A stretch of DNA of 33,920 nt, taken from positions 1 through 33,920 of the forward strand of contig JAEDLK010000016.1 in the NCBI GenBank assembly GCA_016295355.1, in the 5' to 3' direction. A model generated the notes under the pieces. The model was not told the DNA's origin, ran no database searches, and worked only from the letters and a program-made list of their open reading frames with translations. The DNA comes from Clostridiaceae bacterium (lineage in GTDB: Bacteria > Bacillota > Clostridia > Oscillospirales > Acutalibacteraceae). Below are positions 8,387-14,964 of the stretch, one piece after another (positions within the stretch are counted from its first letter, which is position 1; each line of letters starts with the position of its first letter). The position numbers and the translations under genes are program-made.

Positions 8387-9477
8387 ACCGGCACACCCTC
8401 CTTTACCCGAACAATAACCGGTTCTCCGCCCCGCGGCGACCATAAATGCTCGGCATCGGGTTCCATGGCACGAATAGCGACTTCCTCGCTGGCGATATAC
8501 ACCTTGTCGTCCTTCTCGGCCACCACCATGGAACGCAGTTTCAATCGGTCATTCAAGGCCATCAGTCCGCCGGTAAAGCCAAGAACAATGGAGAACGGGC
8601 CGGTTATCAACATACCGGCATACACCTTGCGAAGATACGCCAGTTGTTCGGCCTCATCAGCCGACTTTTTTTCAATGGTGCTCCAAAACGGAGCAGCCAT
8701 GACAGCAGCGGTTTCTTCTAGGGTAAGGCCCTGCTTTCTTAACAGATAATCGGCCATGTAGGTGATGACCTCTGTGTCGGTCTGCAAGGTACATTTATAA
8801 CCGTACATCTCGGTCAGGCGACGGTTGGCATCATAGGAAGAAATTTCTCCGTTGTGTACCACCGAATAATCCAACAAGGCAAAAGGATGAGCACCGCCCC
8901 ACCAGCCCGGCGTGTTGGTGGGATACCGTCCGTGGGCGGTCCAGGCATAGCCCTCATACTGATCCAACTGATAGAACCGTCCTACATCTTCAGGGAACCC
9001 GACTGCCTTAAAAGCACCCATGTTTTTACCGCTTGAAAACACATAAGCCCCGTCAATGTGAGTGTTTATGTAAATCACACTGCGTGCGACATATTCGTTT
9101 TCGTCAATTTGAAGCCGATTAAGCACACTGTGAAGCGGTGTAACAAAATAACGGTAAATAAGCGGTACATCGGTGATTTCGGGGATTTTATGAATCGGAA
9201 TTACTTCCGACTTAACCACCTCAAAGCGATCCTTTAACAGCCGTTGACATTCCTCCCTGACCGCCTTGTCATGAAAGAAAATGTGAAACGCATAGAATTC
9301 TTTATATTGAGGATAGATTCCGTAAGCAGCAAATCCGCCGCCCAATCCGTTGGAACGGTCGTGCATGGGAACCATGCTTTTCATGATTGTGTCACCGGTC
9401 ATGTGTTCACCGTTTCTTGAAATGACGGCCGAAATGGCACAGCCGGATGGAATTCTGATTTGCCCTTCCTTTTTCAT
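8383..9477 (-). CDS. Glutamate synthase class II glutamine amidotransferase subunit
   Basis: This 364-residue protein is the glutaminase part of the split glutamate synthase. Class II (Ntn) features are visible: a candidate nucleophile Cys in PSGCAISAV near residue 13, ERSNGLGGGFAAYG-like sequence (here HDRSNGLGGGFAAYG), YEGYAWTAHGRYPTNTPGWWGGAHPF near 180 and VVHNGEISSYDANR near 210. The Cys is not residue 2, so removal of about 12 leading residues is expected, comparable to GltB propeptide processing. I chose ATG 9477 because AGGTGG lies 5 bases upstream. A GTG nine bases further upstream is less likely. First gene of the leftward operon. Confidence 0.88.
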   Translation of the reverse strand: MKKEGQIRIPSGCAISAVISRNGEHMTGDTIMKSMVPMHDRSNGLGGGFAAYGIYPQYKEFYAFHIFFHDKAVREECQRLLKDRFEVVKSEVIPIHKIPEITDVPLIYRYFVTPLHSVLNRLQIDENEYVARSVIYINTHIDGAYVFSSGKNMGAFKAVGFPEDVGRFYQLDQYEGYAWTAHGRYPTNTPGWWGGAHPFALLDYSVVHNGEISSYDANRRLTEMYGYKCTLQTDTEVITYMADYLLRKQGLTLEETAAVMAAPFWSTIEKKSADEAEQLAYLRKVYAGMLITGPFSIVLGFTGGLMALNDRLKLRSMVVAEKDDKVYIASEEVAIRAMEPDAEHLWSPRGGEPVIVRVKEGVPV

Positions 9478-9489
9478 AATACCCACCTT

Positions 9490-9553
9490 TTCAAAACAAA
9501 AAGGCGTCCATTCAAGCAGGGGAGAAAATTCCTCTGTTTGAATGAACGCCTTT
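9490..9553 (-). terminator. Leader terminator (attenuator) of the glutamate synthase operon
   Basis: On the minus strand a long stem (arms 9534-9553 and 9500-9519) ends in CGCC and is followed by TTTTTGTTTTG. It lies between the promoter and the ribosome binding site, so it is an attenuator rather than an end-of-gene terminator. Confidence 0.75.
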
Positions 9554-9562
9554 GCTCATTAT
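9500..9562 (-). promoter_or_regulatory. Candidate ANTAR-type antitermination leader of the glutamate synthase operon
   Basis: The minus-strand transcript begins almost directly with AATGAGC-AAAGGC-GTTCATT (9560 to 9541), a 7-bp stem closing a six-base loop with A at position 1 and G at position 4. The loop and its 3' arm are also the 5' arm of a 20-bp terminator stem (9534-9553 with 9500-9519; one G-U and one A-C), followed by a U-rich run. The two structures exclude each other. This is the logic of ANTAR antitermination. A clear second hexaloop is not seen on this side. Confidence 0.6.
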
Positions 9563-9568
9563 GTGAAC

Positions 9569-9596
9569 AGTATACCACATTTTCATGATTTGTCAA
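9569..9596 (-). promoter_or_regulatory. Promoter of the glutamate synthase-pyrG-dap operon
   Basis: On the minus strand TTGACA (9596-9591), a 16-base spacer and TATACT (9574-9569) form a near-consensus vegetative promoter. The start would be near 9562. Confidence 0.8.
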
Positions 9597-9714
9597 CGCC
9601 TTTTCTTTGTCATTTTTCTTTTTGTCAGCTCTGCCAAAAAGTAACCAGGGCACGGTGGCTGTTTCCGGCATTTTGAAAAAATGCACATTTTCCGAAATTT
9701 TTTCAAAAAGGGTC

Positions 9715-9743
9715 TTGACAAACCGTTTTTTCGGGTGTATAAT
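9715..9743 (+). promoter_or_regulatory. Consensus promoter of glnN
   Basis: TTGACA (9715-9720), 17 bases, TATAAT (9738-9743). This is a perfect vegetative promoter. Such strength, followed by leader terminators, suggests control after initiation. The 118 bp between this and the divergent promoter (9597-9714) are AT-rich. I see no clear operator there. Confidence 0.88.
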
Positions 9744-9754
9744 TCACCGCATAA

Positions 9755-9874
9755 AAGGCAAAGGCGTCTTGGAGTGTTAGCATTCTTGGCGCCTTTGTGT
9801 GTTTTTATCAAGTATATTTTTGCGAGGCAATGGCGTCTTGGTATAACAAAGATGCCGTTGTCTCGCTTTATTTT
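9755..9874 (+). promoter_or_regulatory. glnN leader with two A1/G4 hexaloop hairpins, candidate ANTAR target
   Basis: Hairpin P1 is AAGGC-AAAGGC-GTCTT (9755-9770). Hairpin P2 is CGAGGC-AATGGC-GTCTTG (9823-9840). Both loops have A1 and G4, and both share the motif GGCGTCTTGG (9763-9772 and 9832-9841). Each overlaps a competing longer hairpin. CAAAGGCG (9759-9766) pairs with CGCCTTTG (9790-9797), followed by a T-run at 9802-9806. GCGAGgCAAtGGC (9822-9834) pairs with GCC-TTG-CTCGC (up to 9866), followed by TTTATTTT. Binding of an antiterminator to P1/P2 would prevent termination. The decamer GCAAAGGCGT is also present in the divergent operon leader. Confidence 0.65.
9759..9808 (+). terminator. 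Leader terminator (attenuator) of glnN
   Basis: The outer stem is CAAAGGCG/CGCCTTTG and the inner stem GAGTG/CATTC has loop TTAG. It is followed by TGTGTTTTTATC. It is placed between a consensus promoter and glnN, so it would attenuate transcription unless opposed. Confidence 0.7.
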
Positions 9875-9889
9875 AAGGAGGAAAACATT

Positions 9890-11986
9890 ATGAAAACTCT
9901 GCCCGAAACCTTTGGAACGCTTGTTTTTGATGATCGTGTCATGAAAGCAAGACTATCCTCGAAAGTATATAATGCCATGAAGAATACCATTGAAGGCGGT
10001 CATCATTTGGATCCGGCCATCGCTGATGCCGTTGCACAGGCCATGAAAGATTGGGCCACCGAAAAGGGCGCCACCCATTTCACCCACTGGTTCCAACCCC
10101 TAACCGGCATCACCGCTGAAAAGCATGATAGCTTTATTGCGCCCTCGCCAGACGGCGGTGTGATTATGGAATTCTCCGGCAAGGAACTGATTAAGGGTGA
10201 ACCGGATGCCTCGTCCTTCCCTTCCGGCGGTCTGCGTGCGACCTTCGAGGCTCGTGGCTATACCGCCTGGGATCCGACCTCGTATGCCTTTATTAAGGAT
10301 AAAACCCTCTGCATTCCGACGGCCTTTTGCTCGTATAGCGGCGAAGCATTGGACAAGAAAACCCCGTTGCTTCGCTCCATGCAAGCATTGAACAAGCAGG
10401 CCATGCGGATTTTGCGGTTGTTTGGCAATGAGGATGTCGCATGTGTGCGTACCTCGGTAGGCCCCGAGCAGGAATACTTTTTAGTGGATGCCGCTTTAGT
10501 TGACAAGCGTCCCGATTTACTGTTCTGCGGACGCACGCTGTTCGGCGCCAAGCCGCCTAAAGGGCAGGAGCTGGATGATCACTACTTCGGTGTCATCAAA
10601 CCCAAAGTGCAGGCCTTTATGAACGACTTGAACGAGGAACTATGGAAATTGGGCATTCTGGCCAAAACGGAGCATAACGAGGTTGCTCCGGCACAGCACG
10701 AATTGGCTCCGATTTTTTCCACCACCAATGTAGCCACTGACCATAACCAACTGACCATGGAAATCATGCAAAAGGTTGCCAAAAGGCACGGTCTTGTTTG
10801 TCTTCTGCACGAAAAGCCCTTTGCCGGTGTCAACGGCAGCGGTAAGCACAACAACTGGTCTATCGCTACCAACACCGGTGTCAACCTGCTGACTCCCGGT
10901 GACACACCCTATGAAAACGCACAGTTTTTGCTGTTCCTTTGTGCCGTTATTAAGGCTGTTGACGATTATCAGGGCTTACTGCGAGCTTCTGTCGCTACTG
11001 CCGGTAACGATCACAGACTTGGTGCTAATGAGGCTCCCCCTGCGGTTATCTCCATGTTCTTGGGCGATGAGTTAACCCGCGTGCTGGATGCGATTGAAAA
11101 AGATGAACCCTATGCCGGCACCGAAAAAACCGTCATGAAGTTAGGCGTTCATGTGTTACCGAAATTCCTTCGTGACACCACCGACCGTAACCGTACTTCC
11201 CCCTTTGCCTTTACCGGCAACAAGTTTGAATTCCGTATGCTCGGCTCCTCTAACAGCATTGCCTGTGCCAACATCATGCTGAACACGGCCGTAGCTGAAT
11301 CCCTTAAGCAATATGCCGATGCCTTGGAGGGCAAGGAAAACTTTGAAGGTGCTTTGCATGATTTGATTCGCCAGACAATCAAGGAACATAAGCGTATCAT
11401 CTTCAACGGAAACGGTTATGATGATACCTGGATTAAGGAAGCCACCGAGAAACGGGGTCTGTTGAATCTGCGCACCACGCCCGACACGCAAGAGGTTCTG
11501 TTGGAGAAAAAGAACATGGAGCTGTTGACCTCTCACAAGGTCATGAGCGAAACCGAAATCCGCTCTCGTTACGAAATCACGCTGGAAAACTATGTCAAGA
11601 CAGTCACCATTGAGGCCTTGACTATGATCAATATGACCAGTAAGCTCATTTTGCCGGCGATTGAAAGCTATATCACCTGTGTAGCCGAATCATTAAACCA
11701 AAAGAAAGCCGCTGTTCCGGACTTGTGCGGTAACTATGAAAAGAAGAAGATTGTCAAACTGTCTGAATTAGAGGAGCAAATCGACACGGCACTGAGTGCT
11801 CTGGAAGCAACCGTCACACAGGTTAAGATGATTGACGATGTCACCGAGGCCTCGCATATGGTTCGTGACACCCTCATCGGACAGATGACGGCCCTTCGTA
11901 TCCCCTGTGACCTGGCCGAAACGCTGACGGCCAAAGACTTTTGGCCGATGCCAACCTACGAGGATTTACTGTTCAGCGTAAAATAA
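9890..11986 (+). CDS. glnN: Glutamine synthetase type III
   Basis: This 698-residue enzyme makes glutamine from glutamate, ammonia and ATP in the cytoplasm. The length and motifs are those of GSIII, not GSI (about 450). The active-site acid motif VGPEQEYFLVD lies near residue 191, the GVNGSGKHNNWS ATP/glutamate loop near 317, the GSIII signature AGNDHRLGANEAPPAVIS near 370, and RNRTSPFAFTGNKFEFR near 430. A helical C-terminal extension of about 130 residues is typical for the class. I chose ATG 9890 because AAGGAGG lies 8 bases upstream. Upstream in-frame codons run through the leader hairpins. Divergent from glutamate synthase. Expression is probably set by leader antitermination. Confidence 0.95.
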   Translation: MKTLPETFGTLVFDDRVMKARLSSKVYNAMKNTIEGGHHLDPAIADAVAQAMKDWATEKGATHFTHWFQPLTGITAEKHDSFIAPSPDGGVIMEFSGKELIKGEPDASSFPSGGLRATFEARGYTAWDPTSYAFIKDKTLCIPTAFCSYSGEALDKKTPLLRSMQALNKQAMRILRLFGNEDVACVRTSVGPEQEYFLVDAALVDKRPDLLFCGRTLFGAKPPKGQELDDHYFGVIKPKVQAFMNDLNEELWKLGILAKTEHNEVAPAQHELAPIFSTTNVATDHNQLTMEIMQKVAKRHGLVCLLHEKPFAGVNGSGKHNNWSIATNTGVNLLTPGDTPYENAQFLLFLCAVIKAVDDYQGLLRASVATAGNDHRLGANEAPPAVISMFLGDELTRVLDAIEKDEPYAGTEKTVMKLGVHVLPKFLRDTTDRNRTSPFAFTGNKFEFRMLGSSNSIACANIMLNTAVAESLKQYADALEGKENFEGALHDLIRQTIKEHKRIIFNGNGYDDTWIKEATEKRGLLNLRTTPDTQEVLLEKKNMELLTSHKVMSETEIRSRYEITLENYVKTVTIEALTMINMTSKLILPAIESYITCVAESLNQKKAAVPDLCGNYEKKKIVKLSELEEQIDTALSALEATVTQVKMIDDVTEASHMVRDTLIGQMTALRIPCDLAETLTAKDFWPMPTYEDLLFSVK

Positions 11987-12037
11987 GCCTTGACCTTGGT
12001 GACGAAAGTCACTCTGCATCCAATCATTTTTATAAAG

Positions 12038-12282
12038 GCGCTTGAATCGGGAGAAGTATCAAAGGGTAACACCAACAGAGAGCATGGGATGGTGGAATCC
12101 ATGCGGCATTCTCTTTGTGAATAACACCCGATGAGCCGCAAGCCGAACAGAATTCCCAGTAGGTGAGCCGGAGGCCGACCGTTACCACGGTAGACTTTGT
12201 TTGAAGTCATGAGAAACAAGATAGGTGGCACCGCGAGAAACAGCTCTTGCCCTATTGAATGCTGAATTTTTTTGATAAGAGG
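12038..12282 (+). promoter_or_regulatory. T-box leader, asparagine specific
   Basis: Stem I is closed by TCGGG (12047-12051) and CCCGA (12127-12131). The specifier loop GTGAATAACA holds the codon AAC (12123-12125), for Asn. The T-box AGGTGGCACCGCG is at 12223-12235. Its TGGC would pair with an acceptor end carrying G73, as in tRNA-Asn. ATAGG (12221-12225) and CCTAT (12251-12255) close the antiterminator. Uncharged tRNA-Asn should turn on asnB. A strong terminator is not evident. CTCTT (12244-12248) can instead pair with the ribosome binding site AAGAG (12277-12281). No clear promoter is seen, so glnN read-through is possible. Confidence 0.9.
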
Positions 12283-12290
12283 TAATATTC

Positions 12291-13868
12291 ATGTGTTCAA
12301 TTATGGGTTTTTGCGACAGCGGTGTCACCTTTGATTTATTTAAGGAGCGGTTTGACGAAACCCTCTCCCGCGGCCCCGATGACAGCCGTATCATCGACAC
12401 CGGCAAGGGGTATCTCGGCTTTCACAGGCTTGCCATTATGGGACTGCACCCCGAAGGAATGCAGCCGTTTGAGCTTTCGGGAAGCTACTGCGTTTGCAAC
12501 GGCGAAATTTACGGATTTGAGAAGATCAAAGAAAAGCTCGCCGAAAAATACACCTTCCGCAGTGGTTCGGATTGCGAAATTTTACTGCCCTTATACCGTG
12601 AATACGGCACCGATATGTTTAAAATGTTGGACGCCGAATTTGCTTTGATTCTCTTTGACGGTGAAACCAAAGAGTACATCGCCGCCAGAGACCCCATCGG
12701 GATTCGGCCGCTGTACTACGGAACATATAAAAGCGGTGCCATGGTGTTTGCCAGCGAACCCAAAAACTTAGTGGGGCTTTGCGATACGATTATGCCGTTC
12801 CCCCCCGGCCATTATTATAAGGACGGCCGTTTCATTCCGTATTGTCGCATCGACCAAGTCGAAACCGTTTGCCATGATGATCTTGAAACGATTTGCCGAA
12901 ACATTCACGACAAATTGACGGCCGGTGTGGAAAAACGGCTTGTCGCCGATGCCAAGGTCGGTTTTCTGCTTTCGGGCGGTTTGGATTCCTCGCTTGTCTG
13001 TGCTATTGCCCAAAAAAGGAGCAAAACCCCCATCAAAACCTTCGCTATCGGTATGGAAAAGGACGCCATTGATTTGAAATACGCTCGACAGGTTGCCGAC
13101 CACATCGGCAGTGACCACACCGAGGTTTTTATGACCCGACAGCAGGTGCTTGACTCCCTCAGGGAAGTGATTCGCATCTTGGGAACCTATGACATCACCA
13201 CCATTCGAGCCAGCATGGGTATGTATCTGCTTTGTCGATGGATTCACGAAAACACCGATATTCGCGTTCTGCTGACCGGCGAAATCTCCGACGAATTGTT
13301 CGGCTACAAATACACCGATTTTGCCCCCGATGCCGAGGCCTTTCAAAAGGAATCCGAAAAACGGATCCGAGAACTGCATATGTACGATGTCTTGCGTGCG
13401 GATCGGTGCATTTCGTCCAACTCGCTGGAAGCCCGTGTTCCCTTTGGTGATTTGGATTTTGTTCAGTATGTTATGGCCGTTGATCCGGCCTTAAAGCTCA
13501 ACACCTACGGCAAAGGAAAGTATCTGCTGCGTCATGCCTTCCAGGGCGACTATTTGCCGCAGGATATCTTAATGCGCGAAAAGGCGGCCTTTTCCGATGC
13601 CGTCGGCCATTCCATGGTAGATGATTTGAAGGACTATGCCGAAACAGAGTATACCGATGAGGAATTTACGGAAAAGTGCCGACAATATACCTTTGCAACG
13701 CCCTTTACCAAGGAGTCGCTTTTATACCGTGAGATCTTTGAAGAGTACTATCCGGGTCAGGCGCCCATGGTTGTGGATTTCTGGATGCCCAATAAGCAGT
13801 GGAAGGGTTGTGATGTAAACGATCCGTCCGCCCGTGTGCTTTCCAACTACGGTGCCAGCGGTCAATAA
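12291..13868 (+). CDS. asnB: Asparagine synthetase B (glutamine-hydrolysing)
   Basis: This 525-residue cytosolic enzyme converts aspartate, glutamine and ATP to asparagine. The N-terminal class II amidotransferase domain starts M-CSIMGF with Cys2 as nucleophile, then RGPDDS near residue 30 and CNGEIYGF near 69. The C-terminal synthetase domain has the PP-loop LLSGGLDSSLV near 225 and TGEISDELFGY near 332. The length is close to E. coli AsnB (about 554). The SD is AAGAGG. The T-box leader upstream with an Asn specifier independently supports the assignment. It follows glnN, so product and substrate genes are adjacent. Confidence 0.96.
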   Translation: MCSIMGFCDSGVTFDLFKERFDETLSRGPDDSRIIDTGKGYLGFHRLAIMGLHPEGMQPFELSGSYCVCNGEIYGFEKIKEKLAEKYTFRSGSDCEILLPLYREYGTDMFKMLDAEFALILFDGETKEYIAARDPIGIRPLYYGTYKSGAMVFASEPKNLVGLCDTIMPFPPGHYYKDGRFIPYCRIDQVETVCHDDLETICRNIHDKLTAGVEKRLVADAKVGFLLSGGLDSSLVCAIAQKRSKTPIKTFAIGMEKDAIDLKYARQVADHIGSDHTEVFMTRQQVLDSLREVIRILGTYDITTIRASMGMYLLCRWIHENTDIRVLLTGEISDELFGYKYTDFAPDAEAFQKESEKRIRELHMYDVLRADRCISSNSLEARVPFGDLDFVQYVMAVDPALKLNTYGKGKYLLRHAFQGDYLPQDILMREKAAFSDAVGHSMVDDLKDYAETEYTDEEFTEKCRQYTFATPFTKESLLYREIFEEYYPGQAPMVVDFWMPNKQWKGCDVNDPSARVLSNYGASGQ

Positions 13869-13876
13869 TCGACCAT

Positions 13877-13950
13877 TAGGTGACTACCCTTTGATGCGAA
13901 CAAACTTGTGTAGGCGGACTATCCATCAGTCGGGCAGTCACCTACTTTTG
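13877..13950 (+). terminator. Long-loop hairpin after asnB, possible terminator
   Basis: TAGGTGACT (13877-13885) pairs with AGTCACCTA (13936-13944), extended by CCC/GGG after one mismatch. CTTTTG follows. The 42-base loop and short T-run make it a weak terminator. It begins 8 bases after the asnB stop. Confidence 0.45.
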
Positions 13951-14007
13951 TCAGTTGTACCGGGAGCTGATGATGACTCGACCTTTTTTACGAACGATAT
14001 TGCCCAT

Positions 14008-14082
14008 ACGATGCTTATAATGGTTATAGATAGTCGAAATAGTGGTTAAATACACTATTCTATAGTCATTATGACGATGCTT
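14008..14082. mobile_element. 57-bp solo copy of the MITE-like element with 9-bp target duplication
   Basis: The element 14017-14073 starts ATAATGGTTATAGATAGT and ends with the inverse of CATAATGACTATAGAATAGT. These are the two end variants also seen at the window edges. It shares 32 bases (one difference) with the minus strand of about 16-47. It is flanked exactly by the direct repeat ACGATGCTT (14008-14016 and 14074-14082), which looks like a target-site duplication. It has no coding capacity. Confidence 0.7.
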
Positions 14083-14127
14083 TGCGGTTTGTTGCCCCTA
14101 CAGTTTTTTGTCTGCAGAATCTCTTTT

Positions 14128-14386
14128 GGCAAGCATAACCACCTTCTCCCCGGTCTACTACCGTTAGAACTTGAAACTCGGTTGGTATTGAACTTCGTTC
14201 TGTTGTGCGGGCACATCCGTTTCAAAACGCCTAATAGGTAGTTTTTGTTCGTCAGACCGTGGCTTTGCCGGTAGGGGCACTTTTCAGCCCCCACATTCAA
14301 CTTCTTTTCAGACTCCGCCTTACGGCCGATGCGCTTGTCTTCGACGAACCATTCCTACTGCCCAGCGGGTGGTGGACTTTCACAAT
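14128..14386 (-). mobile_element. Probable group II intron remnant (domain I RNA, no reverse transcriptase)
   Basis: Read on the minus strand, the tract has the order of phrases I know from bacterial group II introns: GTGAAAGTCCACCAC, GTAGGAATGG, GTCGAAGACAAGCGCATC, GTAAGGCGGAGTCTGAA, CTGACGAACAAAAAC, ATTAGGCG, CACAACAGAACGAAG, then GGGGAGAAGGTGGTTATGCT just where the intron protein normally starts. The 5' GUGYG end, the reverse transcriptase and domains V/VI are not found, so this is a dead fragment. The call rests on remembered consensus and not on an alignment. Confidence 0.5.
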
Positions 14387-14410
14387 TTAATGACTATGTG
14401 CCGAGCGCAT

Positions 14411-14455
14411 AAAAAAACGATAGATCTTGCTTAACGCAACATCTATCGTTTTTAT
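14411..14455. terminator. Bidirectional terminator at the end of the ribosomal operon
   Basis: AAAACGATAGAT (14414-14425) pairs with ATCTATCGTTTT (14441-14452), and TTGC/GCAA extends the stem. A-run and T-run flank it, so it works leftward for rplQ and rightward for asnB-side transcripts. Bases 14454-14594 between it and rplQ hold only the weak stem CTATG/CATAG. Confidence 0.88.
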
Positions 14456-14594
14456 TTTGCCTATGACAACCGTCAAGCATAATCCAAGGCATAGCCGAAG
14501 GACACTTGCACAGTCGTCCGACCTTATCAGTCACCGCATTATAAGACAGCCAACTTTGCTGCCTTGCAATGTGATGCTGACAATACAGGGAGAA

Positions 14595-14936
14595 TTATAT
14601 CAGCTCAATAATCGCCATTTCAGCGGCATCGCCACGACGACAACCGGTTTTTGTGATCCGGCAATAGCCGCCGTTCTGTGTGGCGTACTTAGGAGCAATT
14701 TCCTCATACAGCTTCTTAACAACATCCTCTTTGGTGATAAAAGCCAAAGCCTGACGCTTGCTGGCAAGGCTATTGTCCTTGGCGAGTGTAATATATTTCT
14801 CTGCCGCGGCACGAACCTCTTTGGCTCTTGTAACGGTGGTTTCAATCTTGCCGTTATCCAACAGCAAGGTCACCATACCTCTGAGCATCGCCATTCTATG
14901 GTCACTGGTTCTGCCGAGTTTTCTTGTTCCAGGCAT
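14595..14936 (-). CDS. rplQ: 50S ribosomal protein L17
   Basis: This 113-residue protein lies near the polypeptide exit tunnel of the large subunit. The N-terminus MPGTRKLGRTSDHRMAML is the conserved L17 signature, and the C-terminus has NGGYCRITKTGCRRGDAAEMAIIELI. The length is typical for Firmicutes. Last gene of the cluster, 28 bp after rpoA, followed by a strong terminator at 14411. In related Firmicutes ecfA and truA usually follow. Here a non-coding island with mobile remnants does. Confidence 0.97.
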   Translation of the reverse strand: MPGTRKLGRTSDHRMAMLRGMVTLLLDNGKIETTVTRAKEVRAAAEKYITLAKDNSLASKRQALAFITKEDVVKKLYEEIAPKYATQNGGYCRITKTGCRRGDAAEMAIIELI

Positions 14937-14964
14937 TGATATTCACTCCTTAATGGTTATCGAA

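Noticed and set aside
9755..9874. Known glutamine riboswitch (glnA or downstream-peptide type) in the glnN leader
   Set aside because: Those are cyanobacterial classes and their conserved cores are not seen. Hexaloop/terminator overlap fits ANTAR control better.
11988..12036. Separate promoter for the asnB T-box (TTGACC near 11990 or TATAAA near 12031)
   Set aside because: The two boxes are not properly spaced with partners, so no promoter was called.
12768..13379. 203-codon minus-strand frame inside asnB
   Set aside because: It is a shadow of asnB, whose domains and motifs are intact.
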